Shown here one piece after another: positions 36,083 to 48,174 of a stretch of DNA of 64,000 nt. The stretch is from Lithobates sylvaticus (lineage: Eukaryota > Chordata > Amphibia > Anura > Ranidae): assembly GCA_028564925.1 (NCBI GenBank), contig CM053031.1, positions 160,568,226 to 160,632,225 on the forward strand, read 5' to 3'. Under the pieces are notes generated by a model. The model ran no database searches. It had not been told where the DNA came from and worked only from the letters and a program-made list of their open reading frames with translations. A program made the translations under genes and the position numbers. The first letter of the stretch is position 1. Each line of letters opens with the position of its first letter.

Positions 36083-37545
36083 TTTCAACCTGGGGATGTG
36101 TAAATAGTCCTTTGTTTTAACTTCAAAGAATGTTTAAGGACCTTGCTAATTAGTTTTGTTGGAGAGTTTTTTTGTCTTTCAGATATATTGGAGATACTGC
36201 ATGTGAACTGCAAGCTGAAATTTCTGGCTAGTGGGGGAGAAACGCTGAATAAACAATATCATGGACTCTCTCAATATTCATCAAGCAATTACTTATTTTT
36301 TTTTTGACTTTTTGGACTTGGACAATGGACTTTTCCCTATATTTTATTTTTTATTTTTTATTTTTCACCCTTTCCCATTTTTATTCATCAAGCCCTATTT
36401 TTTATTTTTTATTTTTCACCCTCTTCCATTTTCATTTATTTTTTTATTTTATTATGTTTTATTTCTTGAACTTTATCTTAAAACCAGAGCGAAACATTTA
36501 AACCTAAAATAATTTTCGTGTTACATAACATGTTACATGTTGCATATTACATATTGCATATTGATCAATATATTTGACATCTAAGGTGAGATGCTGCACA
36601 ATGGCTTGGCATAGCATAAATTATAGTATGTTGGGTGGATTTCCTAAATTTATAAGAGGGGGAGTGAAATTCATCACTCCAGTCATGATTTGAAACTTTG
36701 TTGAATCAGTCATTGATAATATTGACATATGGATGAAAAAGACATAACTTTACTGGCAAGATTTTCCACTGCTGCTTTGTCTGGATAGAAGATCTGATAA
36801 ACGCTGATGTCAAGCTGATTCTATCTGAAAGTGGGGGATTATATATGGATTATATGGATACATGGATTATAGATTGGTATACCATTCAGGTGGAATTATG
36901 GACTGAATGATTCAAGTAACTGCTCTATTATGGAGGCAATGAGGAGTCGGCCTACAGCAAATTACAAAGTACAGCAATAGCAGTTTTTTTTCAGCCGTAT
37001 CCAAACCTTTTGAACTTGAAAGTGAGAGCTGGTACATGGATGGTTCTTCTTACTATAAAGATGGAAGTAGAATTTCGGGATTTGCTGGTGTTTGTGCAAA
37101 AGCATCTTTAAGAAAATGAAAACCTTGAGCCTGGAGAGGAATCCTGGATTTATGTGGATCGGAGCTCCCAGCACACCAAGCACACCAAGTCTACTTTCAA
37201 TGAGAGATGTGATGAAGTTGAAGTTGAAAATTGAAGAATGAACTGTGACATCAGCTCGTTTTTGTGCAATATTCAAGATCTTGATGTGATATAATAAGGC
37301 CTAACAGCTATATGGGCCAAGGATGTTTACCAAACCCTTTTCAAGTCATGGTCTAAAGCTATATTATCTAATGACTTTTTCATGGGGATATTTTAGAGGC
37401 TGGTGAAGAGAGATGTAACCAGTTTCAACTTTATATTTCATATGAGCCATTGTGAAGCATCCAATACCTCAAGTCGGTAATGCTATGTTTGTTGCTTGAT
37501 TTATGGGTCAGTTCTAGTAGTTAGAACGACCCAAGTGGGGGTATA
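36083..37545. other. Non-coding interior of the LTR element
   Basis: No pol or env sequence seen. Contains a duplicated stretch (TTTTTATTTTTCACCCT at about 36350 and 36405), CAT/ATT-rich repeats (36530-36560) and the purine tract before the 3' LTR. Confidence 0.6.
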
Positions 37546-38194
37546 TGTAGTATATTATATCTAATATATATATATATGTATACATATATATATATTATAT
37601 ATATACATATTTATTATATGTAGTGTTTTTATTTAGGCATTCTAAAGACAAGTTTATTCTAGGCAGGCCGCTTTGGTAGCTGTTAATCTAATTGCGCATA
37701 TTAAAAGAGGGTTTGTTGCCACATACCAAAGGGGAACAGATAATGATTATCTTAATCTAATCAGTATTCACACATGTCAAAGGGGGAATATGCAAGAATG
37801 TAAATTGGGGCAGCTTTATAATTCCAGCTACTCACAGCTTGGCGTTATCTCCTGTCACTCTGAAAGACCGGGGCAGATCAAAGCATTTAATGGAAACGCC
37901 CAATCAAATTGCTGAGACATTCAGTGTGTGTGGGGGATATAACAGGACGTTCAATCTGTTTAGAAGTGTGTGTTCTTACGCAGGCACCCAAGAGTCACAT
38001 GGTTCCATGGGGCTCTAAATATTACTAGCACTGTCGTGATATGAACTCTGTTGGATTTTGTCGTCTGTAAGAATGTTCTGTTTTGGAAGTCAATAAATTG
38101 CTTCTCTCTGGGAGAATCGGGTTTTGCTGCGGGACAATACTTTTAATAACTATATTCCATCTACGAGGAACGACGATTATATTAGATCACTACA
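37546..38194 (+). repeat. 3' LTR of the gag-only element
   Basis: 649 bp, TGTAGT...ACTACA. Carries (TA)-rich 5' part, TTTATTTAGG, a TAATAAATTG-like AATAAA (about 38091). Intact relative to the 5' LTR, lacking the piggyBac. Confidence 0.88.
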
Positions 38195-38626
38195 TGTGGG
38201 TGTCATTTACATAAGTCAAATCCACTATGCTCTACAAGTGCAGTGCAAAAGTGCCCTGGAAAAGAAACTTGCAGTGCAAACTGGACTTGCCTTTAGTAAA
38301 TAACACCCATTGCCCCCCAAATCCTTTACATTTGACATACATAATGTTTTTTGGTTTTGAAATAAGGAAGCCACACATTTTGAAAATTAAAAAAGTTTAC
38401 TTGCAACACATTCACAAGTGCATTTACAAACTTCTTGCCAAAACTGACAAGATCTGGTTTATTTACAACATTGTTTACAAACATTCCGCATTTGGTAAAA
38501 CCAGGCATCGAGCAAAACAGAACAAAGGAACTCGGAAAGATCAACTTTCTAAAGTGAAGACAGGATCAGACATGACTATATGTTCAAAGTGTGTTTGATC
38601 TTGCCTTCATCACATGGGGGGGCACC

Positions 38627-38882
38627 CCTGGAAACTGGACATTTAGAACATGCACACAATTTGGGTCGCCAAATGGTCATTAGATGGTAAAACACATGGC
38701 TAGAATCTTCAAAAGTGCCATTTTCCATCATGGGGATGAATGGACGTGTTTGGGGGGTGCAACCCCTTCACCACAACCACTTTAGTAGTTTGTAAAGTGG
38801 TTGCACCCCCAAAAAAACGTGGTCATTCATCCACCATAATGGGAGCTAGCACATGTGGACACAATGTGTGCATGTTCCAAAT
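38627..38882. repeat. Fold-back repeat in the Harbinger
   Basis: Imperfect inverted repeat around 38785: GGGGGTGCAACC pairs with GGTTGCACCCCC, with outer arms sharing GAACATGCACACA. It lies downstream of the Myb-like gene stop. Possibly a small nested element or a stem within the Myb transcript's 3' region. Confidence 0.65.
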
Positions 38883-38953
38883 TTCACACAGTTCTTAAGT
38901 TGAAAATGTGTTCAGAAGCAGCCACAAATGTGTGTAAATTACTTGGTGCGTTT

Positions 38954-40298
38954 TCATATTTTTCCTAAAACATCAATGATGTTCTTTAATTTTTGTTGAA
39001 CATCATTGATGTTTTGCTTTATGTCATCTAGATCTCTATTGCAGACCATTATCTCCCCGATGATTACGTGGGCACTCTCTGTGGTAAAGTGCGATTCTTC
39101 TTCCACAACATCCACGTCACCTAAAAAAATTTAAAAAAAAATGTCTTGGAAATGAGGCAGGCATACATTGATTAGCTTACCAGTAGCTGTGTTCTCCCAC
39201 ACTCACCTGTTGTGGTGACAAGTTCTCCAATTTCTCTGATCTCTCCTTCCTCCTCCTCCTCCTCTGCTTCTGGTCTTTCCCCTTCTTTGGGAGGTGTTGG
39301 TTTGGTGGTTTCCTCTGACGTCACGAGTTTTCGCTCCCCTATGAGAAGGTACAAAAGGAAGATTTAGCAACACAATCTATTGAGGGCAGAAATAGGAAAT
39401 GTCAAACATTGGTTGAAAGTGAGGGACAATATTTTTGTAGGGCCAGTTACAAATGACAACAACATGAATGGAGTCACTTTTTAAAGGTGCTAAACTTAGT
39501 AGGTTTTTGGTAGAAGTTTGTCTGATGGAGACCCCCCTCTAGTATCCACTGGAGCACATGTGTGGAAAAGCCTAATAAAAAGTGGGTTGGGGTGTCCCAG
39601 CACTAGTGCTCTAGAGTCCAGATGGGTAAACAGCTACTGGGTGACCTCTCCTTTACATTGAATAAATTGGCTTGACATTCTTGATGACATTTCTAGAGAG
39701 AACAAACTTCCTTTCCCCAAACAATTCACCAAACCTCATATTATAAGTGGCCGAACGATCAAGGTTGAGTACGATCTAATGGACACACACGAACATGACA
39801 GTGGCAGAAAGATCGAGGTTGAGTACGATCGAATGCACAGACGAACCTGAAAGTGGCCATTTTTGAATGTACAACTGTGTAAAAATACAAACACATGGAG
39901 CAGTATGCAAGCAAGAAATGAAACACACAACACAACTACTTACTTTTTTGAAGAACTCGCTTGATCTTTCTGTACTGATCGGCCTCCCTCAGTTTCATGT
40001 CTGACCAGCGTTTCCTCAGTTGCTCCTTGGATCGTTGTACCCCAAAATGATTGTACAGCCTCCTCACAACTTTAGACATGATCTTGGCCTTGCGGACATT
40101 GGGGTTGAGGTAAGGCCCATACTTCCCATCATAGTCGCTCCTCTTTAATATGTCCACCATCTCCAACATTTCTCCAAATGAAATATTGGAGGCCTTGAAT
40201 TTCAGGCTCCGGGATCGGGACGTTTCTGCCTCCGGCCTTTCCTCGTCCTCCTCCTCGTTGCTGCAATATTTTGGGCGCAACTGCTGTGTCCCCGCCAT
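38954..40298 (-). CDS. Harbinger Myb/SANT-like protein, three exons
   Basis: A DNA-binding partner expected to bring the transposase to the ends and the nucleus. Start at ATG 40298 (MAGTQQLRPKYC). Exon 1 40298-39944 ends AAAAAAA|GTAAGT (phase 1); exon 2 39338-39207 (ATAG|GGG ... ACAG|GTGAGT, phase 1); exon 3 39120-38954 ends with TGA. Total 217 residues. Exon 1 has the helical trihelix-type domain (FGEMLEMVDILKR, KAKIMSKVVRRLYNHFG, LRKRWSDMKLREADQYRKI). Exon 2 is acidic (EAEEEEEEGE). Exon 3 is helical (LDDIKQNINDVQQKLKNI), a likely dimerisation coil. No break seen. Another upstream in-frame Met exists at 40484 but precedes the typical domain. Confidence 0.85.
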
Positions 40299-40609
40299 GT
40301 GCTCTCCCCACTGCGCCGTAAAGAGAAGGGGTGGGGAATAGACGAGAAAGATCGTCAGGGGCGGGCGGAGTTTGACGCATGCGCACTGTATATAAAACGT
40401 CACACGCCTGTGTCGTAGCCACGATCTGTGCGACGAGGGGAGAGAAAGCTCACGCACGAGACGATCGCTATAACGAAGGTACAATTTGACTTTGGTACTT
40501 AACTAGCCTAGACTGATTAGACCTTGAGGCTTCTTTATGGAGAAGATTAGGAGAGTTAAGCCTGACATAATTTATAGTGTTTTGTGTGGTGTTGTGTCTT
40601 GCAGAGATT
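40299..40609. promoter_or_regulatory. Divergent promoter region of Myb-like and MADF genes
   Basis: The two start codons are 311 bases apart in opposite directions. The segment has CpG sites, a TATA-like TATATAAAACG on the plus strand (about 40388) and a 3' splice-like TTGCAG just before the MADF ATG (40602-40604), implying a 5' UTR intron. Inferred from sequence only. Confidence 0.5.
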
Positions 40610-41787
40610 ATGCAGGGATTCAACGACGTGAGTTTTCTCCCCCTGTTCATTGAAAAATACAAGGAAATTCCCCTTTTATGGCAGGCCAAACACCCCAATT
40701 ACAGCAGCAAACCAATGAGGTACGCAGCCCTGCTGGAACTTGTGGAATTTGTAAAGCCAAGGTTCCCCACGGCAACTGTTGGTGATTTAAGAAAGAAAAT
40801 TGGCAGCCTGAGGAGTGCATATATCAGGGAGCGCAAGAAGGTCCTGAAGTCCCTAGAATCTGGAGTTGCAGCAGATGTCTATGCCCCCAAGCTCTGGTAC
40901 TATGACAGTCTCCATTTTCTCAAAGACCAGACTGATGTCACGGAGCCACTCTCGCCTCCTCCTTCCACGCTTCCTTGCGCGCAGGCCACCCCTGATGAGG
41001 CTTCCGAGGAGCAACCTGGGCCTTCCAGACTGGAAGATGTGGAGGAGCCCAGCTTGTTCCAGGTATAGTAGTTTGGGAACCATTTTTGTGAAAAAGGAAT
41101 GATGTTCACTGAATTCAGGATGACCAATTGCTTAGTTCCTAACGTGTTTGACATATCAACTGACAGTAGTGTTGTAGACATTTGGGGCCAGAATCTAAAC
41201 TGCAGGGCTGAGAATTGTATGGTTTTCTATTTGTAACCATTTTGCAACAGTCACTAGATGAGAATTGTGTGTGTTTGATGAACAAATAACTGAAACTGTC
41301 CCTTTTTCATACACAGGAAGACCTCAGCCAGGAGGAGGCTGTGGAATGTGGCAGTCAGGAGGAGGCAGGGGTTAGTGGCAGCCAAGAGGTGGGTAGTGGC
41401 AGCCAAGAGGGGGGTAGGCCTCGGAGCCTGACTGACTCCCAAATCCCTCCCCTCCGCCTTCCCTACAAAAGGGCGAGAAGGGGGGGTGAGGTGGGAGAGT
41501 CAGCGCTCCGGATGATCAGAGAGGCTTCAGCCTCCCTACATGCCACACCCACCGACGAGGAGACCTTTGGCTCCGTGGTTGTCACTAAAATGAAGGGTAT
41601 GGAGGTGGGGCAACGCAACATGTGTGAGGGGCTCATCCTCAAGGTCCTAAATAAGGTTATGGCTGGGGAGATGACCCCACTCACACATGTTTGCCATAGT
41701 GACCATGCTCCGCCTCCTCCTCCTCCTTCTGCCACCCCACCAGCACCACAGCCACAGTGTGCAAGGAAGCGTGGAAGGAAGACCTGA
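40610..41787 (+). CDS. Harbinger MADF-domain protein, two exons
   Basis: A MADF (Myb/SANT relative) DNA- or protein-binding domain, here inside a transposon. Exon 1 40610-41062 (ends CCAG|GTATAG, phase 0), intron 41063-41316 (ends ACACAG), exon 2 41317-41787; 307 residues. MADF domain near residues 7-100: FLPLFIEKYKEIPLLWQ, LRKKIGSLRSAYIRERKKV, PKLWYYDSLHFLKDQ. The rest is Pro/Ser-rich with SQE repeats, and a second helical part (ALRMIREASASLHAT...EDLSQEE, GLILKVLNKVMAGEM) resembling the C-terminal part of other MADF proteins of Harbingers. A basic end (CARKRGRKT) may serve as nuclear signal. AATAAA at about 42050. Confidence 0.88.
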
Positions 41788-42802
41788 GAGTGACGACCTG
41801 GATTCAGTCTGGTCTGAGAGAAGATGGAGCCTCTCGTAGGACCAGAGCCTGGGGACCTAGATGGCATCTGCTGCAGTTCCGGATGTTTTGGACTTCAGGA
41901 CCAGATAGCACTCCCCTTAAGATACGTACTCCTCAGGTCCCCAATTTTAGACGCTTGAAAAATGATGGTTGCCGTGGGGGTCCAAGGCTTTGCAAATTCC
42001 CCAAGTTTCTTCATCGCTGCGTTCCTCTTTGGTTTGTTGCTGACACCTAAATAAAGGTCTTTTTGATTTTAAATAATCATTGCCTATGTGTTTTACTTTT
42101 CTACAATGACAGTTTATTTGTGAGTAGGCAGGTACATTTCACTAATCATAAAGTATAATTAACAAGGGGCACCAACAACAAACAAAAATTTTAGCAACAA
42201 ATAGAATTGTTAATAATGTTGTTTTGCTAAGTTGAGACACACAACCCCCCTCAAAAAAAAAAAAAAACAGCTCCTTAAAATATGTCTTCCAACAAAAAAA
42301 AAACTATGAGAAATCATCCAAAAAATATAACAAAGATTCTTTTACAATCTGAGTAAAAATAAACATGTAGTGTAGAAATCCTGAAAACTAATAAAGAACT
42401 AAGTTTGTGAGAAGTGCGGGTGAATAGGAGCAGCTAAAACATGTCATTCTTCTTGCATTGTAAAGAAAAAGAGAATGCGCTGCATTAAAGACATTTTAAC
42501 ATTGCAGCGTGACGAATGTGCTGTGTCGATTAGGAAAGGTAGTTTTACCTGACCGAGCGCTTCCGTCACAGAATTTCTTCTGAGCATGCGTAGCACTTTG
42601 TCCGTCGGACTACCATACACATGATCGGATTTGGTGTGATCGGACCTTGTTGTCCAAAAATCTATCCAGCAGGAGATAGGACTTTGTCCGTCGGACAATC
42701 CGACGTACACTGTCCGATGGTGCCTACACACGGTCGGATTTTTCGACAAAATTGTCCGATAGGACAGAATCCATGCGAAAATCCGACCGTGTGTATGGGG
42801 CT
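41788..42802. other. Harbinger right non-coding end
   Basis: AATAAAGG poly(A) signal for the MADF gene (about 42050), A-rich runs, then the right terminal region from about 42540 with TCCGTCGGAC/GTCCGACGG palindromic motifs. Confidence 0.6.
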
Positions 42803-42805
42803 TTA

Positions 42806-43357
42806 GTGACACTGGTGATGGGGGGTGACAGGGTTAAACCTTTATTAGGGGGGTTTCCTGACCTAAAGTGGGCTAAATCTAACTGCCCTAACAGTTATTA
42901 CAGTCACAATGCACCAATGCAGTAAACAGTAAAAAAAAAAAAAAAAACTTCTTTGGTGTCACTGTGACAGGGGGTGCAGGGGGGTGATCGGGGGTGACTA
43001 GGGGGTGAAAAGTGTGCCTAGTGTTCTACTGTACGTGTAGTGTTGGAGCAGACTTACTTGATGTCTTCTCTCCTCGGCGCCATAATGAAAAGACCGACAC
43101 GAGGAGAGATGACATCACTTCCTCTACCGCTGTTTACATTACAGCAGCAGAGGAACCATTTCATTCGCCGGGAGCGATCACGAGGGGGTGGCCACGAATG
43201 AGTGGCCTCCCCCTCATCTCCGATCGCTCTGGGAATGAAGCCGACCGCCGCAGATTGAGCCTCCTGCCTGCTGGCAGGTAGGGACCTACAGGTACGCCCA
43301 TACGCCTGCCCGTGCCATTCTGCCGACGTACATTGTCATGCGGCAGTCGGCAAGTGG
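42806..43357. other. piggyBac right end
   Basis: Continuation of the piggyBac 5' region beyond the Harbinger. GGGGGTGA-rich repeats (42960-43010) and a GC-rich terminal part with CCGACGTACATTGTCATGCGG before the end. Confidence 0.6.
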
Positions 43358-43377
43358 TTAAAGACACAACATGGTTT

Positions 43378-43600
43378 ACAGGACCTGCATTATTGTACAA
43401 TGCAGATGTGACACTATTGAACTAGTAGATCCAGACTCGGATACTGACATCTGTCCTGAGATCTTGACATTTCAGACTGCAACTTCAGACTGCCAGTTTA
43501 AATCTAACAGATTTAACAGATTCTCAAAATGGAAGGCACTTTTCCCAGCAATTTCTTGTCTTATCCATATAGCTCACTCTTTCAAAGGTAACTCAAACAG
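43378..43600 (+). mobile_element. BEL/Pao pol remnant downstream of RT
   Basis: Translation ELVDPDSDTDICPE...RFNRFSKWKALFPAISCLIHIAHSF matches the BEL region after the RNase H (typical RFSRW...A.L..I pattern). A fossil piece that continues the BEL element across the piggyBac insertion. Confidence 0.75.
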
Positions 43601-44112
43601 CTGTGACCACAAAGGATGGCATCATTGTCAAAGGAGACAAAGTTGTTCCTCAGACCAGTTTCTGAACTAATTTTATTGTTGTCATCTGAGGAATAAATAG
43701 TGGCATCTGATGATACCAGACGGGGAGTGTCAGGCCTTCGGCCTATAAGGAAGAATAATATCTTCTGGATTTGCAATACCAACATTGTCCACTAGATGCC
43801 ACTCTAACAAAGGACTATTGATGGGCAGTGTTCTATGGCTAATACACATTTCCTGTCATGTCACTGGGAACTAGCTCCACTTCCTACAGTCTCTTTCTTT
43901 TTTTTTTTTAAATTCTTTATTTCTTTACAGGATTACATAGATATAATGTTTAAACATAAAATAAAGGGATACGGCATAGCCTTTACATATTGCATCACAT
44001 TATCTTCATGTTGCATATCTGCCTCTTCCTTTCTATAATCTAAATCCATAAACCTGTTTATTTTATTTTTCCTTCCCCCCTCCCTACATTTCCCTGTTAA
44101 ATTACTCCCTAA

Positions 44113-44155
<43 letters not shown>

Positions 44156-44247
44156 TCTCCCCCTCCCCCTCGCCCCCCACTCTCCTCACATCGATGGCCA
44201 TTTTATATATACCTCATTTCTACTTATTTTTACTAGTTGTATTCGAG

Positions 44248-47200
44248 TTACTCCCAACTTTCCTCTCCGATCTGTCTCTTACCTTCCTCAGTTTGCAGAA
44301 AGGACTCCCATGGGGCCCATGTTTGAGATATTTGTTCCTTTTTAATCATAGATGTAGGAATCATATTTTCCATTATCCCTATGTTTCTCACCTTGGTGAG
44401 CCACATGGAAATCCGCGGTGCAGCTGGATCCTTCCAGCATGCCGTTATACAACTTTTAGCGGCATTTACCATGTGGCACAGGAGTGAGTTTTTATATCTC
44501 TCCCGTGGGATTTGTGAGGAATGTAAGAGATAGAATGCCGGGTCCCATGGAATCCAGTAATCCGTGAATCGTTGCATAATTCTCTGAACTTCCTGCCAGA
44601 AAATTTTAATTATTGGACAAGTCCAGAAAATATGTACAATAGTACCTCTTTCTTGACAGCCCCTCCAGCACCTATCCGATGTCGTTTGGGAGAATTTGTT
44701 CATTAGGGAGGGTGTATAATACCATCGCGTTAAAATTTTATAATTCAATTCCTGAATTTTAGTACATCTAGAGGAATTTAAGGTTAGATATATTATATTC
44801 TGTTGTTGATCTATTGTGAAAATTTGTTCCATATCTCTCTCCCACTTTCCCAAGCTTGACATCTTAAAGTGTTCTGGAGGGGCGGTCAACATTGCGTATA
44901 ATTTAGAGACTCCGTGGGAGAGAGGCCCTTTCTCCTCACAGTATCTCTCGAATTTTGTTCTTGGTCGGTTATAGCTTTCCTGGGGCCCAATGGATTCCAG
45001 GAAGTGTCTAATCTGTCGTGCTTGCCAAAAAGGTAATTTAAACTGACCACCCATATCCATTAGTGAGTCTAATGTTGGCCAATTATTAAGATGAAAGAAA
45101 TGCGATGCTTGGAAGATGCCTCTATCTATCATTTTTTTGAAAACCCCTAACTCAAGACCCGGAGGAAAATCCGGGTTCCCCAAAATGGGAAACAGGGGGG
45201 ATTTTATTGAGGAGGGTTTAGAGTTCTGGATGAACTTTTCTCCCGTCAGAAGTGTGGGTCCTATCAAGGGGTGTGTCTTTACTGCAGGAGGGATAGCAGC
45301 GCAGCACCATATTGCCCTATTGAGTGGGATCTTACTGACATGTTGCTCGATATTGATCCACAGTTTACTCCCTTCATGTCGGTTCCAATCTATTATCCTA
45401 CCCAGTTGGGACGCTAGGTAGTATTTATATAGGTCTGGCGCTGCTATTCCTCCTGCTGTTTTCGATAAAGTGAGCAGTTTTCTATTTATCCTTGGGCGTC
45501 TGCTTGCCCATATAAATTTTGTAAAGACACATCTAGCTCGGTTAAAGAAGGCCAGAGGGACAGACACAGGGAGGGCCTGGAAAAGATACAGGAACTTTGG
45601 TATAATACTCATTTTTAAAATATTACTTCTCCCGAACCAGGAATGTGTTGCTTTGCTCCATTTTTCCAGTAAAACTGTTACTTCTTTAATTAAGGGAAGA
45701 TAGTTTAAAGCATAGATGTCCCTCAACTTCGGTGGGATATAAATTCCAAGATATTTTAGTGCGGTTGATGTCCATCTAAACTTAAAACTATCCACTAAAT
45801 TCTTACATATGGGGCGCTCCATGGACACCCACATCGCCTCCGACTTGCTATAATTTATCTTAAAATTCGACTGGGCACCGTATTCTTCCACCTCCTTTAT
45901 AAGGTTTGGGAGTGATATCTGTGGATTTGTAATTGAAAAAAGTAGATTGTCCGCGTATGCGGAGGCTTTATATTCTTGTTTTCCAATACAAATACCACTA
46001 ATATCAGGATTTTGACGAATTTTATTTAACAAAGGCTCCAAAGTCAGAACAAATAATAGAGGCGATAAAGGGCAGCCCTGGCGCGTCCCATTTGATATAG
46101 AGAAGCTCTCTGAATGAACTCCATTAGCCTTAACCAAGGCTTGTGGTGTAGAATATATCCCTTCAATCCAGTGTAACATTCTATCTCCAAAATCCATGTG
46201 TTTTAGTACTCCCCTCATAAAAGTCCAACTAACCCTATCAAAAGCCTTTTCGGCATCTGTGTTCACAAAGACACTTGACATCCCATTCTGGTTTACATAT
46301 TGGAGCAAATTTAACACTTTTATAGTGCTATCTCTAGCTTCTCGTGTGGGGATAAACCCCACTTGGTCCAAATGTATTAACTGAGTCAAGTACGGTTGTA
46401 TACGGGATGCAAGTATCTTTGTGAAAATTTTCATGTCTATATTTAATAGGGATATTGGACGGTAACTGCTGCACACTGATTGGTCCTTCCCTTCTTTAGG
46501 TATTACTACAATATGTGCCTTCAACGCCTCTGCTGGTGGGGTTGATGTATGACCCCAAATATTAAATGTTTTAGCTAAGTATGGACTTAATACAGGGAGA
46601 AAACTTTTGAAGTAGTTGCAAGGAAAACCCGTCTGGGCCAGGCGCCTTCCCACCTTTCATCGACTTTATGGCTAGTCTCACTTCCTCTATTGTGATTGGC
46701 ATCTCCATCTCTAAGCGAGCTGAAGGTGACAGTCTAGTTATTTGTGAGGAGGTCAGATATTCTTCCATCAACTGAGGGGATGCGGAAGGAATTGGTAGGT
46801 TATATAATGTCCTATAAAATTCTCTAAATTCCTTTACAATGTCTTTAGGCATATAAGTTTTTTGACCTCCTTCAGTTTTGATGTAGGGTATATATGACCT
46901 CTTCTGTTGTTCTTTTAATTTTTTAGCTAGAACTCTTCCTCATTTATCACCTGAGTGATATATTACGCTCTTTCCATATTGGAGGGTAGCCCTAGCTTTA
47001 TACCTGAGAAGATCTGATAATTGTCTTCTCAGGTCTGCTAATTCAATTCCGGTTTCCCTTTCCAATGTCTGTTTGTGTTTTTTCTCCATTTCCTGTATCT
47101 TCTCCAGTAACCGCATCATCCTCTCCTCCCTGGCTCTCTTCACTCGAGTGCCATGCTTAATTAAAATTCCCCTGATTACCACTTTATGAGCTTCCCAAAC

Positions 47201-48172
47201 TATTCCCATATCCATCTCCCCGTCATCATTTGTTTGGAAATATGAATTGATTTCTGTAATTAGATCGTCTCGAATCTCGGGGCACTGTAACAGGCTTTCA
47301 TTTAGTCGCCATCTCCATTCCATTTTTTGAATCCCTCCCGTCAGGTCTATCCTTATTGTGATTGGGGCGTGATCTGACCAGGTAATATTCCCTATTTGAG
47401 TGTCCCGGACCTTCGAGAGTATTTGCTGTGGTATCAAAAAAAGATCAATTCTCGAATATAGGTGGTGTGGGTTAGAAAAGAAAGTAAAGTCCTTCTCTTC
47501 AGCATGAAAGGCCCTCCAAGCATCTACTAATTGGCATTCTACAAGCTTTCTGGTTATATTTTTTCTTATTCCGTTCGCTACTGAGGAGGTTCCCTTAGAA
47601 GTATCTAATTTGGGATCCAGAGGAATGTTAAAGTCACCCCCTGTTATTAGAATTCCATCCTTAAATTTCATTAGTTTAGACAAAGTCTTTTTCAGGAAGC
47701 TATCTTGGTGTAAGTTCGGGGCATATATAGTAGCTAAAGTCACTTTTACTGATCCTATAATCCCCTTAAGAAAGATATATCTTCCTCCTTCATCCTGACA
47801 TTTCTCCAAGAGTGACCAAGCAATTCTGTTAGAAATTAAAATAGCAACTCCTTTTGTTTTAGATTTTTGATTACATGCATGGTACACATTGGGAAAATGT
47901 CTATTTTGAAGGTATAAAGAGGGCCCTGCTTTCAGGTGCGTTTCTTGCACCATCCCCACATCTGTTTTTAGGCGCTTAAGTTCATTCAGCAACATTTTCC
48001 GTTTTTCAGGAGTATTTAATCCTTTAACGTTCAATGAGGTAACCCTTGTCCCCTCCATTTTTCTCCCGACCCGGGGATACCCAACGGGAGAGGAGATAGA
48101 GGGGGAGAGAGAGTGAGGAAAAAAAAAAAAAAAGCAACAAAAAAAAATAAAATAAAAAAAAAAAAAAAACAA
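44248..48172 (-). pseudogene. L1 ORF2: endonuclease and reverse transcriptase
   Basis: The APE endonuclease begins MEGTRVTSLNVKGLNTPEKR (about 48058) with MVQETHLK, ITGGDFNIPLD and the SDHAPI end. RT follows with KAPGPDGF, YRPISLLNID, the Asp block NTDAEKAFDRVSW, GTRQGCPLSPLLF, and a C-terminal Cys pattern (CWRGCQERGTIVHIFWTCP). Changes from the family: an in-frame stop near 46937, a frame change near 46620-46650, and the catalytic YADD/FADD box reading YADN. Otherwise full length to the stop at 44248. Extra upstream codons in the 410-residue frame come from A-rich spacer. Confidence 0.9.
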
Positions 48173-48174
48173 AC

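Larger units (their letters stand above)
31719..38194 (+). mobile_element. LTR retroelement with gag only
   Basis: LTRs start TGTAGTATATTATATC and the 3' LTR ends GATCACTACA. A 5-bp duplication TGTGG flanks it (31714-31718, 38195-38199). The 5' LTR (31719-32061 plus 35044-35187) is split by a non-autonomous piggyBac and stops short at a Tc1 end fragment. The internal part has one gag-like open frame and a purine-rich tract (AAGTGGGGG) before the 3' LTR. No pol is visible. It is a fossil, incomplete, with LTRs still closely alike, so fairly young. Confidence 0.85.
28750..42802 (+). mobile_element. PIF/Harbinger transposon with three genes
   Basis: Ends begin AGCCCCATACACACG on both sides (28750 onward; reverse complement ending at 42802), flanked by a 3-bp duplication TTA (28747-28749, 42803-42805), the Harbinger hallmark. 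It carries a DDE transposase (+), a Myb/SANT-like gene (-), a MADF gene (+) and a later LTR-element insertion (31719-38194). Without that insertion it is about 7.6 kb. All three genes look open. Confidence 0.92.
13803..43357 (-). mobile_element. piggyBac DNA transposon split by hAT and Harbinger
   Basis: Ends share CCACTTG: CCACTTGAAGAC at 13803 and the reverse complement of GTCGGCAAGTGG ending at 43357. The right flank is TTAA (43358-43361); the left flank reads CTAA, probably a decayed TTAA. The transposase gene lies on the minus strand in two parts (28014-26847 and 17450-16676) around a hAT insertion. It sits within BEL pol, whose pieces flank it. Confidence 0.75.
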
